Translations under genes and position numbers: made by a program
Source: Anseranas semipalmata
Taxonomy: Eukaryota; Chordata; Aves; Anseriformes; Anseranatidae
Assembly: GCA_013399115.1 (NCBI GenBank)
Contig: VXAA01006070.1
Coordinates: forward strand, 636,396-700,395
DNA length: 64,000 nucleotides
Reading direction: 5' to 3'
In this document: positions 25,501 through 38,850 of the stretch, piece after piece
Layout: each line of letters opens with the position of its first letter
Position numbering within the stretch: the stretch's first letter is position 1
Notes under the pieces: generated by a model
The model's input: the letters and a program-made list of their open reading frames with translations, nothing else
What the model was told of the DNA's origin: nothing
Databases searched by the model: none

Positions 25501-26704
25501 GCCTTGCCGAGCTTTCCTGGATGCCAAAAAGCAATACATTGCAAATCTTCGTCTCTCTGCCCACACGGCACATGAAACTCAGCACACAGTACTTGCCTTT
25601 CTTGCAAAACCTACAGCAAACCCTCAGTTTCCAAGGTTTCGGTACTGGACTGTCCCCATCTCCTGCTCCTTGTGTGGCTCAAGAGTTTTATTCTCCTGAA
25701 GGATTTCATAAAGCCTGGATTTGTTCCAAGGCGGGATGCATTTCCCATTAACTCTTCCCTTTTATCTCACAGTTCAATGCCTCAAAAGTGAATCAGGATC
25801 CTATAAAACTTTCCAAAATTATTTGTCAGAGTGGGCAGAGACCTACCAGTCTCATTCACAATTGTCTGATGCAATACAAATACATTAAAACACATTTCAA
25901 GGTCATCAAAATGTCAGCTTGAAGAAAAAAATGTGCACTGTTTTTTTTTTTTTTCTCTTTTCCTTCTCCCTTCAGGATGAGAAAAAAATGTGAAAAACTC
26001 AATTCTTTCTGTCAAAATAAAATGCTAATTTTGTTAAGACTACACAGACCTCATCATGTAGTAATCAGCCATGGACTAATACAATATTAAACTACAACAC
26101 GACAGCAATGCCAAAAAAATTACCATGTATCAGTAGTTCATGTTTACTAGCCGAGCCACGGTAAGGATAACTTTTTTCCTTGCTCTCTGCTGAAGCAAGA
26201 ACATGGCTACCCAAAGCAGCCACACTGCAAGGGTCAGAAGGAGAGAGACCAAATGAATATCACCTCTATACCTTCACAGAAACGTGGTGCCTGACACAGG
26301 ATGTGGCAGAGCAGCAGACTTATTTAAAAATAGGATTTCTGTACACAAAAATTCTGAGAAGTCCTAATGAAAGGGCAGAAGAATCAATAAACCATCTACA
26401 TTTTTATATGGAACCATTTTATGAACTCGTCCACAATACAGCCCAGCCTGGAAGAGAGCACACAAGCCTGAGAGTACTATTGCAGATAATAAAAATAAAT
26501 GGGCTTATTAAACTCTGAAGCCTGACTTTTTCACACATTCATTCTCAGAGCTGTAAACTTTTAGGATAGTGCACTGGTAACTTACGACTGTAGCAACACG
26601 CTGGATGTGCCAAGAGATTAGGTTTTCTAGGCAAAAATCTTGTCTCATTCTAACCCCAGTCACAGGGCACACCTCTTGGTGGAAGAAACAAAACTGGTTG
26701 GAGG

Positions 26705-27590
26705 AGCTGAATGCAACACGAGTTGAATGCAGCCTCAGCGAGTTTGCTGATGATACCAACCTGGGAGGTGCTGGTGACTCCCTGGAAGGATGAGGGGATT
26801 TGCAGAGATAGATTGGAGCACTGGGCAATCAGCAACAGCACGAAGCTCAACAAAGGCAAATGCCGGGCTCTGCACCTGGGACGGAGCAATGCCGGACACA
26901 GGCACAGGCTGGCAGACGCGTGGCTGGAGAGCAGCTCAGCAGGAAGGGACCTGGGGGTGCTGGTGGCAGCAGGCTCAGCACGAGCCAGCAGCGTGCCCTG
27001 GCAGCCAGGAGGGCAGACCGCATTTTGGGGTGCATGAAGCACAGCACAACCAGCCGGTGCAGAGAGGTGATTCTCCTGCTATACTTAGTGCGGGTGCGGC
27101 CTCACCTTGAAGACTGTGTGCAGTTCTGGGCTCCACAATGTGTAAAGGATGTTAAGGTCCTTGAAAGCGTCCAGAGGAGGGCAACAAAGCTGTTAACAGG
27201 GCTGGAGGGCATGTCCTCTGAGGAGAGGCTGAGGACACTTGGGTTGTCCAGTGTGAAGGAAAGGAGGCCAAGAGGCGACCTCCTTGCTCTCTGCAACTCC
27301 CTGAGGAGGGGAAGCAGACAGGGACATGAGGGAATGGCACAGAGCTGCACCAGGGGAGGTTTGGACTGGAAGTTAGGAAAAACTTCTTTTCCATGAGGCT
27401 GGTCAGACACTGGCACAGGCTTCCTAGAGAGGCAGTTGATGCCCCATGCCTGGCAGTGTTCAAGAGGCATCTGGACAATGCCCTTATCAATGTGCTGCAA
27501 CTTTTGGTTAGCCCTGGAGAGGTCAGGCAGTTGGACTAGACGATCTCTGAAGGTCCCTTCCAACTGAACTACTTTATTCTGTTCTATGCC
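26705..27590 (+). mobile_element. CR1 LINE, 3' part with reverse transcriptase remnant, plus orientation
   Basis: The stretch encodes broken CR1 ORF2 sequence. Near 26740 it reads SEFADDTNLGGAGDSLEG, which contains the FADD catalytic box of a LINE reverse transcriptase. It then continues through KLNKGKCRALHLGRSNAG-like wording in shifted frames. Around 27080-27280 it reads VRPHLEDCVQFWAPQ, VQRRATKLLTGLEGMSSEER and similar standard CR1 motifs. The element ends with CTGAAGGTCCCTTCCAACTG and a degraded TTATTCTGTTCTATG tail near 27585. Several frameshifts show it is dead. It lies antisense to MDGA2. The wording differs from the CR1 at 38.85 kb, so it is probably another subfamily. Confidence 0.88.
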
Positions 27591-27786
27591 AGCTAAGGAT
27601 CATGCACATCAGGCAGACACAGTGCTCCTCAGCTGGCCAGTATCCAACGGCTGCCAAAAATAGCAGCCAGCAGCCACAGGGATGATCTATCAGCACCAAC
27701 CATCCCATGCACTGCCAAGGTCCAAATTCCACCTTTTGCATAAAACCTGTGAGCAATAGCTCTGTTCTGGCACTAGGCACCAGCCT

Positions 27787-27808
27787 GGGGGGGCGGGGAG
27801 GGGGGGGG
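27787..27808 (+). other. G-run tract with quadruplex potential
   Basis: Runs of 7, 4 and 9 G are separated only by single C and A bases. The longest run can be split, so four G-tracts are available on the plus strand. The tract lies about 200 bases after the end of the CR1 copy. No gene feature is tied to it. Confidence 0.6.
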
Positions 27809-28052
27809 CTGCTCTCATTTCCATTATTAACAGCATCTGAGGATCTCCCAGGGGTGACAGCAAAGGTGCTGATGTACAACCATGCAGACATTATTTTAGA
27901 CTTTATGTCATGCAATCACCCTAAGCCAACAAGGGAAAATCACAAGAAAAATCTCTGGGATAAACAGATCTGTGGTGGGCAAGCAGAAGGGAAACCAAGA
28001 GTGCAAGAATGGACATCAGAAATACCAGATTTCAGCGCTTTTTCTTTTTCTC

Positions 28053-28137
28053 TTTTTTTTTTTTTTTTAAATCTAATACAAAAGGAACAAAAATATCATT
28101 TATTTCACAATCTGGGTCTTTTTTTTTTTTTTTTTTT
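28053..28137. repeat. Two poly-T tracts
   Basis: T runs of about 16 (28053-28068) and 19 (28119-28137) bases are separated by 50 bases of AT-rich sequence. On the minus strand these would be A tails. No retrocopied gene is recognised beside them. Confidence 0.9.
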
Positions 28138-29685
28138 GCTTTCCTTTTAGCAATCACTATTACATAGTTCATATATAGCTTTTAAAGACATAATGAGATA
28201 GGTACTTCCAGCAATCTCAGCCTTAAATTGTATTTCTCCAGAGTGCTTTTTGTTCAGCAAAAGCTTTTGTGCTAATATAGAGCACAGGTCATTTTAAATT
28301 ATTATTTTATATTTAAACTGACAGGGAATCCCACCCCTTTGAAAAATTAACTCTAGACATTATGTTTCCACTTCATAGAAGGGAAAAGTCACAGCATCAG
28401 AGTCAACTGGCATTAAAATAATGTTGCAGTTGCAATGGAAGAGACGAAGGAGTCTATTTAAAGAAGGTAATGGGAGAACTTGCTGAGGAGGCAACAAATT
28501 TGAGCTTATGCACGCTGACACCATTTCAAATAATATCAGTGCTGCATATTTTAAGACCTGTAAAACATTTCTCTGGCTCTACCTGTTTCCTAACCCGATG
28601 CACAGGTGTCCTTCAAAGATGCTACCCAGCATTTTTGCTCTCTTCCTGGATGGAGGAGCCACCTTACACCCCTCGTTAGCAAAAGCCTTTAATTCTTCAG
28701 TAACATACTGGTATCTACAGAGAGATTTTTTTTCTTTTTCCCCTTCACAGTGCCTTTGGAGTATTTTTTCTTTCATGTTCTCATAATTTTGAGTAGCAGT
28801 TCAAGTCATGTTGAAGATGTATAATTTTCCAGAAGCCATTGGCATATGATTATCTTTATTCCCGCATCTTTTGACATTTCCAATTGTCGCCCAAAAACTG
28901 AATGGTATTGTGATGATCACGTTTTTATGCAGTGTCTTAAAGATTACAAGGTCACTATTATCTTTTCTCTACTCTAACACCTTGCGGTACCTTCTTCAAA
29001 TATGCACTAAAGAGAGATTTTTGAAGGAATGGAATACCTCCAACAGCAATGTCTAAAAGACCCCGTGCCAGAATTGTTTCCTGGAACATGGGATAAACTG
29101 GATGTCCAACATCCCATACCAGACCAGGTGGAGGAAGTGAGTCTGGGGCCATATCACAGATGAGGTCTTTAACTGCTGAGCTCCTGGCAATAATATGAAG
29201 TCCTTTCTGCATAGTCATGCATGCATGGGACATCAGGAAGTATCTATGTCACCATGTGTGTTGGTCCAAAGGTTGTGAGACATTGAAAGGTTTTGCATTT
29301 GATTTTAACACAAATGTGTGTGTGTTAAATAATAAGTTTGCTGCTTATTTTAATTAAAAAATATGCATAAGAAGACTGATTGGCACTTCTAGTTGTGACT
29401 AACAGAGGTACATAGTGACAAATTCATGATGAAAGCAATCTAACACGAGTATTTTGGATTGGAAAGTACTGTGAAAGAAGTGCACGACATTTGCCCCATC
29501 CTGGCCTTCACGAAGAATGATTTCCCCTACATCAGAAAAATACTATTACCAGGGAAAAGTCAGAAGAACAGAACATTATACAAGCAGGCAAAGCAAGAAA
29601 TGCATACATCAGGCTTGGAGGTCATTGGGAGCTTTGCTTGTCCCGAGGGGGTGGCATTTGATTTGCTACCTGAGTGATCCTGATC

Positions 29686-29703
29686 TATTTATTTATTTAT
29701 TTA
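29686..29703. repeat. (TTTA)n microsatellite
   Basis: This is a short run of TTTA units followed by an A/T-rich stretch. It is a simple repeat in the intron. Confidence 0.9.
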
Positions 29704-31006
29704 TTATTTTTTAAAGAAAAGGAAAAAAACATCAAGTCTTACTTGAGTGAGAGGAGTCAAGGTTCACTTAGAGCTTCCTCTGTTTTCTAATGGTTTTGTC
29801 TACAAATATGTTACAGGAAGATATTCTACTCATCAGTCAGAGAGCAGGAAGTGAAGAAGCCACTGATGAGAACACCCACCAACACTCAAATGCTAGCAGA
29901 CTTGCAGTCATTTAAAGAACACATTAATCTAAAGAAAATACTGAGAAACTTTCATAATTAGCATTGGTGAGCAGCCAGCTCTGCTGAAATGAGATAGTAT
30001 TTCCTTTCTCTGTTTTGACCTGGGCACATCAATAGATGACAATGTATTTGATGGAATAAAGTATTTTGCAATAACTTTGGGTAGAGTTAAACTGATAATG
30101 GCATTCTTCAAAATGGCTGTATTTCACAGACTTTCTCATTAAATGGAGACTTCCCCAGGTAAACAACACGTGGCCTCGTTACAGAGGCAGCTGCGCCAGC
30201 TATAAAAGCACCATTCACCAAGTCATTTATTTGCCTCTGGTGAGCTCCTGCTCAAAACAAACAGAGGAAATGGAAGACACTGCATTAAGTCTATGTCTCT
30301 TAAGGAACGACATGGTTATATTCAAAACAATTCCTCTTCATCATCTCAGCAAAACTTTTGCTAACATTATCTGATGGCTGGAAGGGAAAGCACTGACCCA
30401 GTGACTCAGCAGAACGGTGACAAAGGAAGCCGACTGTGCCTTACAACTTGCTTAAGAAAGTAGTACCTGTAAAGTACCTTACTTCATCTGCAAGTGGTAA
30501 TTTAACTGTCTGAGCAGGTGGTGAATGAGGGAGCCTCTTCCCCCAGCAGATGTGTGCACCACCTGTTGTTTTGCAAGGGATCTGTGTTCACATGAACCAA
30601 AGAGCAAGCATGTAGCGTGTTTTTGTTGGAAGGACTTACAATTCCTTGTAAGACATACAGGCAAAAAGAGGAAAAAAAAACAACATCCAGAGATGGCTAT
30701 GACTAAATGGGTTCCCTGTTGCAATGGCAGCTTTGGTCTATTTCACTTTCCGAACAAACATCTTCCCTGCCAATGCTCACCGGAAGAGGAGGAAAATGAG
30801 TAATAGCCAGAGAAAGACCACATTAAATGCTTATGCACAGTGGGAGGGCTGCAGGTCAATCCTGGGAACAAACCAGGACCATTAGTGGCACCTGTTATCC
30901 CACCGCTGCTGGAGCAGTGCATGGCAGTTGCAGGAGCTAGTTATTCACACCCTGGACATTTATGTACTTATGTTTATTTCTTTTTGAAGGATTCTCTCTG
31001 ACTTCG

Positions 31007-31030
31007 TATATATATATATATATATATATA
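31007..31030. repeat. (TA)12 microsatellite
   Basis: Twelve uninterrupted TA units are followed by TTAATTAAAT. Confidence 0.95.
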
Positions 31031-33288
31031 TTAATTAAATGTGTGGCAGTCATATGGCATCATTCACAATGGATTCAAAGGCAGGCGTGATGGGTATTTA
31101 TGAATTTGGGAAGTCAGCCACAAGGACAAGAAAATGCCCAGAAAAAAAATCAAGAGCTGCTTGAAGATAAGGTAGCATCAATGGGATGAAGCACACACAA
31201 TAAAGGCATGTTTGGATAAATGTACGGTGAAATTTAGTGAGTTTTAAGGGGAACAAATTTAATCCAAGCCCTGATGGCACTTTTTACATTTTTATATTCC
31301 TATCTGTGTAAGATTAGGGGATTATTGTCTAGTCCTGGGATCAGTAGTCCAACCTGAGAGAAGCTGCAAACTCCAATTACCAAATGCTTCTCCTGCAAGG
31401 CTTAGTTGCCATTTCAAGTAAATACTCTTTTCTCCTCAGCTGCTGTGTGAAAATCCTGATAAACAACAACAAAAAAGAGATGAAAGAGAGAGAAGCAATG
31501 AGCTGCGGGCAAAGTGTTAAGAAACACATACACAAAGTAAAATCCAAACTTGGATACAAATTTCTCTCGTATTTCACTGCTAAACTCAGCATCCCTTTTG
31601 GTAAATATAAATCAACTAAGGCCAGAATAAAAAGATTTTTTTAAAGACAGTTCTTCCCCTTTAACAGAAATAGTAGTAAAGGGGAAAAATCATAGTGGGC
31701 AGCGATGTACTGGGGGGCTGCACTCCACTGGTTCGATGGGGTGGTGTTACTTGTGGCGGTCGCTTCTCAGAATTAACGGCCACACAGAAGAGAAGAAAAA
31801 AAGAATCTTCCTCAAATGTTTTAATGATATTTTGTTCAACATCTTGAAGCTCCTAGGCATCTCATAGGCATGGACTTCTATAAATAAAAATGTGAGGGCA
31901 TATCATTATTATGCTATGACTCATGAAATTTGTATCTGCAGGGAGCTAGGGACTTGGCTTTTCCTCTGGGTTCTCTGGTGCTGTCTGCTGGGTCAATTAA
32001 AATACTCATTTCTTTTCACACAAAGCCTTCCCTCTCCCTTTGCTTATTCTGAGCATGTGTTTCACTCACATCTTCCCTTCACAACCTCATCACCGTTGTA
32101 AATCACAGCAAATTAATGTTGATGCTATGTTCTTGAAACAACACTGCTTTTGCCTCTTGACAACAAAACCCCTAAGCCAAATGTCAAAAATTCAAATGGA
32201 AATACAATATTACAAATAAATCTGTGGATTTCTCCTGATAAACTCCTGCAGACCTAGGCTGATGTGATGGTCTCTCCCTGACCCCCAGAACAGAAATAGC
32301 TTCTAATTCATCGTCCTGCTGAAGAGTATAATATGTTGGGCAATAAGAACTGAACAGGGGTTATGGCTCTCATAAAATATTCACACCACTGGCTCCTTTC
32401 ACAGCAGTTTCTCCTGAGTATGATTAATCACATGGCATTATTTAAAGTTCCTATAGTGTGGGAGTTTATGTTTCAGTAGCATTCATAGATTAGATTATAG
32501 AAAATTAGTTTCAGATGAACTGTTTGCTTCAGGTAGATTAATCCACTCAGACGATGCCTACCAGCCAAGTGAACTCCGCCTTCAAACCAACTGGCCATGT
32601 CCCTGGGGTTATCCAGAAAGCGGTAAACAAGTGGGGAGAGTTTCCTTCCACCTGGCAGTAATTGCTCTGCAAGCACTCTTCTCTTACTTTTATCTAAGAC
32701 AGACATTTAGCCTGCTATTTAGCATAATTAAAGCATAGATACTAATCTAAAGCTCCTACCCAGGGAGTAGTCGTCTGATGGCAGCAGATTCGCAGCGTGC
32801 ACAACAGCCTTAATTTCAGTAACATGTTCAGCTGATGAGGAGGAAGAAAAGGGTAAAGTAGGAAATGACATCTCCAGGAGCTCAGGACCCATTTAGAGGG
32901 AAACTCTGCCACGGCCCCTGCCCTCAGAACACTGCCAAAAGAGTGTGTGCAGAGGATGGGCAAGTCTTCCCACTCATGGGCAATGCCCAGAAGACACGGT
33001 GTCCTTTGGCAAGCATTTGTCCCTGGTTTGAGTGGGAGAGCTGCTGCACCTTGATGTACAAAGGGGCACAACTTCACCCTAGGCACCACCCCAAGTAGGG
33101 GGTGTGAACCCAGCACAAGAGCCAGTGGCTATCTGAAGCCAGCACCAGCTCATCTCATGCATTATGAGAAATGACCAGAAATATGTTTGGAAATGTAGGA
33201 TGCCGCTACGTGAACATAGCTGTCCTGTCAGATTAAGGGTCAGCTTATCCTCCAATGTGAAGGCTGCTAGTTTGCCAGCTCAGCTTAC

Positions 33289-33558
33289 CTCTTACAATGA
33301 TGTTGGTGGACTTTTTTGCAGGATTTCCAACATTGTTATTGGCGACGCAACTGTATGTGCCAGCATCTTCTGATGTGATGGCAGGTATTGTTAAAGTGCC
33401 GCTGTTGAGGACTGTCTTCTCAGGCAGGACACCGGCCGACCTCACCCACGTCAGGCTGGGGGCTGGCTCCCCTCCTGTTGTCACACAGACCAAGGTGATC
33501 GCTTCCCCAGGGTTCACCACTATCGGGTCATCCACAAGAAGCTTAATTGAAGGGGATG
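33289..33558 (-). CDS. MDGA2: MDGA2 exon encoding immunoglobulin domain 3
   Basis: This 270-base exon encodes 90 residues, the third Ig domain of MDGA2. The acceptor is TGTTTTGCAG with exon start at 33558. The donor is AAGAG/GTAAGC with exon end at 33289. Both introns are phase 1. The peptide begins ASPSIKLLVDDPIVVNPG and carries Cys25 in TLVCVTT, Trp38 in LTWVR, and the DAGTYSC signature with Tyr69 and Cys71. It is followed by an asparagine-rich NNNVGNP turn and ends KKSTNIIVR. I see no N-glycosylation sequon in this exon. In known MDGA ectodomains Ig3 is part of the bent Ig chain beyond the two neuroligin-contacting domains. The exon is intact. The open frame on the plus strand across the same interval is an antisense shadow. 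Confidence 0.95.
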
Positions 33559-36500
33559 CTGCAAAACACAAGAGGAAGAGGAAAGTGTAGTGGGGCAATA
33601 TCTGTGCTATTGCTCAGTCCTGCCAAGCACACTCAGATCAACGAGATCAGCAAAGGCACTTCAGCTGCAGCGCTCTTAGGAGGACCGCATACCCTCCGAG
33701 AAGGCTGCGTCCCATCCTCATGCTCCACCTGACTCTACGTCTCACCCTGCTCTGCGCCCTGCTCAGGCATCTTCTTTTCCCTTATGCACAGACAACCCTG
33801 CGGCCGTGCTTGGGAGGTAATGTATAATGTATGGGATAGGTGCCAGCACACTGGATTTTCAACCCTAGAAAAAAAGCATTAGTAACAATCTTCTTTGGCA
33901 CAGAAACCATGTTGCTCTCTTCAAGTCAGATCCTCCCCATTGAAAACCAACCCTCGTAATCCACCGCCTCCCCGATGAACTCCCTGGGACTTGGCTGCAA
34001 ACTGAGAGGAATTTGTAGAGTTTGAAGTCGCGTCTGCTGAGTCAAGAAGAGTCACCCCCCTTGAGACAACACCTCCCTCCACACTTGGAAGCAGAAGAGC
34101 ATAGCACAGACCCTTTTATCCTGCTCGGGCTGTGCGCCTGGCAGCTCGCAGCCCCAGCAGACAGCGTGGCCACGGCTCCATCCCCTCCCTCACTGGCAGG
34201 TGGGAGAGGGGCAGGCTCCAGTCCCTGCTAATCGCCAGGCAGCAGGCAGGGTGACCGAGGCTGAGTGACCAGCTGCAGGAGCTGTTTGGGCAGCACCACC
34301 ACACCAGCTGAACTACACTGCTGCCTGCACGAATGGCAAGATGCTGCTGCTCTCAGAAGGGAGAAGCCAGTGATTAAATTTAATTCTGTCTTCTTGCCTC
34401 TTCTTTTCTATGAAATACCTGCATACAATATAAGGGGAGCAATAGAAGTGCTCAGTATGAAGCGACATGGCAGGGCAATCCATTTTAGATGCTGAAATAT
34501 AAAATTGCAATCTGAGCTGTAATTTTTATTGAGGGTTCCACCCTTACTGGATTAGGACTTTGCTTGAAGGAATATTCTAAACTGCATAAATGATGAGCCA
34601 ATGTCTAAACCCGTATTGCTAGCACAGAAAAAACAGCAGCACTAAATAAACATGGGCATAAAGGTGAAGGATGGAAATTCTGGGCAAAATCTGGGGAAAG
34701 CAAGCCAGAAAAGGTGATAACAAAAATGAAGGGAAATAAAAATGTTACATCCAAAAATGACATATCACTATCACTGTTACTACAGAGATATATTCTTGTG
34801 TGCTCCACTTTATATATGAATCTTATTTTGATATTAAAAGGCTATAATAATCACTAAAGGCAAGTACAAGAGTCAACCATAACATAAGAGTTTGCTTTAT
34901 TTGGCACTCACTGAAGAGGAACTGGCTCTCTCTGCATTCAGAAGCTGCAGCACAAGAATGGGAAGCACTTCTTTTATACCCGTCCCCAGCAGAGAGAGAA
35001 CAGGCAATGCCCTGGCCAGGGAAACAGTTCAAGAGAGCAGGAGCGCAGAGGTTTACAGGCAAAGCCTCCTCCTCCAGCTCTTCCAGGCTCAAGATCCCAC
35101 AGATGCTTTGCAGTGTAAATGACTGGGCTCACGTAACTGACATAAAGGCAGCAAGGCTGGGCACTCAGCGTGGCTGAAAATACAGACAGAAAACAGGTAG
35201 CACTGCCCACTGTGTCAGAGTCTCTTTGCTCAATTCCCCTGACCTCAATTTCTTTCATCAGCTGATGCATCCACCAGATGATGGACTCCTGTATTGGGAT
35301 TAGAGGTGTGAAACTGGGTGGCATATCATATTTCATGCTGTAGGAGTATTTGTTCAGGCAAAAGTGGCAGAGGCAGGGATCCAGGTACTCGCTGTGCAGC
35401 TAGAACTGAGCCCCAGACCTGCAAGGTCATCACCAAACATGAGGCTTGGGTAGCACTCAGCTGGCCCCTCCTTCTACTTCCCTCCTCACCGAGGTTAATG
35501 ATTTTTCCTGAACGGCTCTGGCAAGAAGCCGCTCTCCTCCGCTCTCACTAAACAGCAAGTCATGAGACAGAGAACAAGAGAACCACAAATAATGCTTCAA
35601 AACTTTGAACAAAAGATGAAAGCTCCAATGTCGACCCAACCTGGTGCTGCTGTTTACCATAATGGCCTCATAATCCTCCAGATGAAAGGGGGCCCTTTGC
35701 CATCCTTCAGGTAGAGAGACAAAGATAGCAGCTGATGTTGATAAAAATGCTGTGATACATCCCTTTCATCACAGCACTCAAAACAGTAAGTACATGAAAA
35801 TTATGGTTTGCATACAGCAATTTCTCCTTGCTTACACCACACATTTCACTTAACTACAACCTATCCCACCAGGCAAACACAAACAAAAATCCAGCAACAC
35901 ATTCAACGACTACCATGAAAAGCCTGATTTAAAGCAAAGAATATTAAATAATTCAGAAGAGATATTACAGGTTCCAGCAAATGAAACTCAGTGTAGCACA
36001 TAAAGGGTCAAATGTCTATTGCAAATAGAATATGAAACCACAGGAACAATGATCTACTATTTTGATATTTCCTTGCTTGAAATCCTACAGACAATCAGCA
36101 CTGCATGGCAACATATCAACAACACAGAGCCTCTTATTTTCAGCTTTGTGGTGCAATCAAAGACAGAATTTGGTCTGGTTGAATGTCACGTGCATGCTAC
36201 CAAATGCTGGCCTAGGGATGGCGAGGATGAAAGGTTCCTGGAGGTCCCTTGGAATTTGTCCCTCCACCCTGAGTGCTGCTGCCAGCCCAACGCTTCCCAT
36301 TTCAGAGAGTGCATCTCTGCTCTCAGTGCAATAAACCCTGATCGTTCCTCCTTCAGCCAGGGACGGGGAAAGGTGGGAGTCAACATGCAGCTGCTTATGT
36401 GCCAAACATGAATGTGGAAAAGAACTGGGCTAAATCACTAGTTTAGTCACCTGCTGGAAGACCCATTTTAATTAACCTGGGTTAATTAACAGCATGTAGG

Positions 36501-37456
36501 CTTTCTGCAGGTCTGCTTTGCTGGGTAGCTCTTCTGCTTTACTCCATCCAGAAATGCTTCCCCTCCCAGACCACAGGAACACCTCTAACTGCTCCCCACA
36601 AGATGCTGCAGCAGCACAGCTGCAAGCAGCTGCCTTTCCCCACAGATTGGCAATGCAAAGGTGTAGCACAGACAGGAGTAATGAAGGCACAGCAAAAAAC
36701 CTCCATGTAACAGTAGGGACAGTAAGCCCTGAATTGGACTGCTTAGGGTTGCCACAGCATCTCTCTCCCCCAGATTTTTGCAAGCAAATATCTGTTAGAC
36801 AAAAGGTTTAGGACCAGCTCAGGTTTGAGCTGGGGAAATGGAGCACACTAACGTGTGAGACCTCTCCCTGTTCTAGTTTCAATGACAGAAAGAGGTACTG
36901 CTAAAAGGCAATTCATCTTATCCACCTCAAACTATATTCTGGCAACGTCCCCCTGTGGTATCTGTCTCTCCCTGCTGACTGCCAGCAGAGCCCAGAGATG
37001 AGTTTAACCTGCACAGGTAACATTCAGGTGGCTGGAGATGGCTGTCATCAATCCCACCTTTAGGATGAGGATCTACAAATGCTTCAGGAACCTATGGATG
37101 TGAATGGGGAGAAAGTGCCATTTTTATTGTACATGTGCCAACCTCCCATTGATCCCAGTGTTCTGCAAATCCTATCAGATCCTTGCACTTCAGGAAAACT
37201 AAATTTTGGCCTAATCCTCTCTCTAAAACAGATTTTTTGTCTCTCTTATTTATTGGTAAATTCTGGGGGCTAAACATACATACAGCACAAAATAGAACAG
37301 TTTAATTCATTGCTACACTATATTTTCAGTCCAATGTGATTAAAAAATGGAGGAGGCATTTATAAAGATGACAAGATGATCCAGAGCAATTATAATAGTT
37401 GATGATTATACCAAAATATTGTTGAAGGACTATTAAAACTCATGCTTCAGGGCACA

Positions 37457-37481
37457 ATATATATATATATATTTTTTTTTT
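37457..37481. repeat. (AT)n followed by poly-T
   Basis: About eight AT units run directly into a T run of about ten. It is a simple repeat. Confidence 0.9.
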
Positions 37482-37619
37482 GTCAAACCGGAGGACAGAC
37501 TATCACCTATCTGTCTACTGCACTGCTTTTATATACTCTTCTGAAATGTCTCCTAGTGGCTCTTGTTAGGGACAGACATGAGATCTGATCCTAAAGGACT
37601 GTGCATGTTTTTATGTATC

Positions 37620-37715
37620 CTTTCCATTTGTAAAGCATCTAGCATGACTGAACCTCAACCAGGAGACCACACTGCAGTCCCAGCCCAAGCTGCAGTATTT
37701 GTTTAGATAGCAGGA
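37620..37715 (+). repeat. Possible ancient amniote interspersed repeat
   Basis: CATTTGTAAAGCATCTAGCA followed by an AACCAGGAGACC-like segment loosely follows the old repeat end with the phrase 'tgtaaagcgcctagcacaatggggtcc'. It is heavily diverged and is a visual match only. Confidence 0.3.
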
Positions 37716-38850
37716 AATCATGTAATTGAGTCAGAAGGAAGAGGAGATAAAGACTTCTCCAAAAGATCTGACTCATATTAAAATGACACTATTGAAGAAG
37801 CCAGTATGTGCAATTGTGCATTCCTGGCACATGTCTAAAAGATGCTGGTTCTGTGTTTGCTGTCTATACTGCTTTGGGGAGTTCGGCTTCAGCCTTCAAC
37901 ATACAAGTGGTTTCACTCAGTGGCATCCACGCCATGTATGACAGCAGAAATATAAGTGTAAGCCAAGCTCCCTTCCACTTCCACAGACCACCCTGCTTTC
38001 CCGAAACACGGCTGGAGCCAGTACTGACATTATGCCTGTTGAGTTTCTGATAGGCACAGAAAGACAAGCTAAGCGTTCTGAGGCTCATGAAGACCCTCAC
38101 ATCCTTACAAAAAAGCTTTCACATGGTCCCAAGTGAGATCATTTGAAGAGAAGCGTATTGCAGCGACAGTAAGCCCATGATTTATGCCTCCAATCTCCAT
38201 TCTATTATTTAAGTTTTACAAAAAGTTAGTTTCACCAAGCAGGCTACTTGGCTGGTTGCCACATTTACACAGGGCTTTTCTTACATGAAAGGCACTTTCA
38301 GATCGAAGTGCTTCAAAGCCCCCAGAACTCAGCAGGTAGATGTGCAATCAAAAGCAAAGATGCGTAACTACACCGGCCGAGAAGTTGCCTCTGCAAAGCA
38401 GCTGCCTCCTGCCACAGGGATAAGTTCCTCAGTTTCTGCTTAAATCTTGCTGAGATCCCTCAAAATTCCATGTGAAAGTTTAATTTAGTGATGTATTTTA
38501 TTATTTTCCATTGCTGTATGACTGAATTTTGTTTAATCTTGCATTATGCCATTTATTTACTTCTACCTTCCTTCTTATTCGTCTTTCTAAACTGTCTGAA
38601 ATTTTTATTCTCCTTCTTCCTAGCCCCAGAGCTACATCCATTCATACCACAAAACCGTGTTTGGGTCATGGAGACATCCTGACACACAGATCCAGGACTG
38701 ATGTCCTCAGTTTCATGTAGAGCTGAAGACTGATGGATTTTACAGTTTTAAGCAATATTGAGTCCTGGTTTGGAAATTTCAGCATCAGAGCCAACACAAC
38801 TGTCCAATACCAAAACTGTTGGAGACAGAGATGGTGCTCATGTAAGAAAT

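Larger units (their letters stand above)
14544..33288 (-). other. MDGA2: Intron between the Ig3 and Ig4 exons (18.7 kb)
   Basis: This phase 1 intron has donor GTAAGC at 33288 and acceptor AG at 14545-14544. It contains CR1 pieces at about 22.45, 24.8 and 26.7-27.6 kb, the sequence gap near 23.5 kb, a G-rich run near 27.8 kb, T runs near 28.05 and 28.12 kb, and AT-type microsatellites. From 15 to 22.4 kb I recognise nothing beyond AT-rich unique sequence. A stretch around 18.76-18.98 kb looks like a possible conserved noncoding element. Confidence 0.9.

Noticed and set aside
33297..33590. Plus-strand open frame over the Ig3 exon
   Set aside because: It is the antisense shadow of the MDGA2 exon. 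The true reading is on the minus strand.
36019..36411. 130-codon open frame on the plus strand
   Set aside because: The translation has no domain and no recognisable family wording. It is more likely a chance frame in the intron than a gene.
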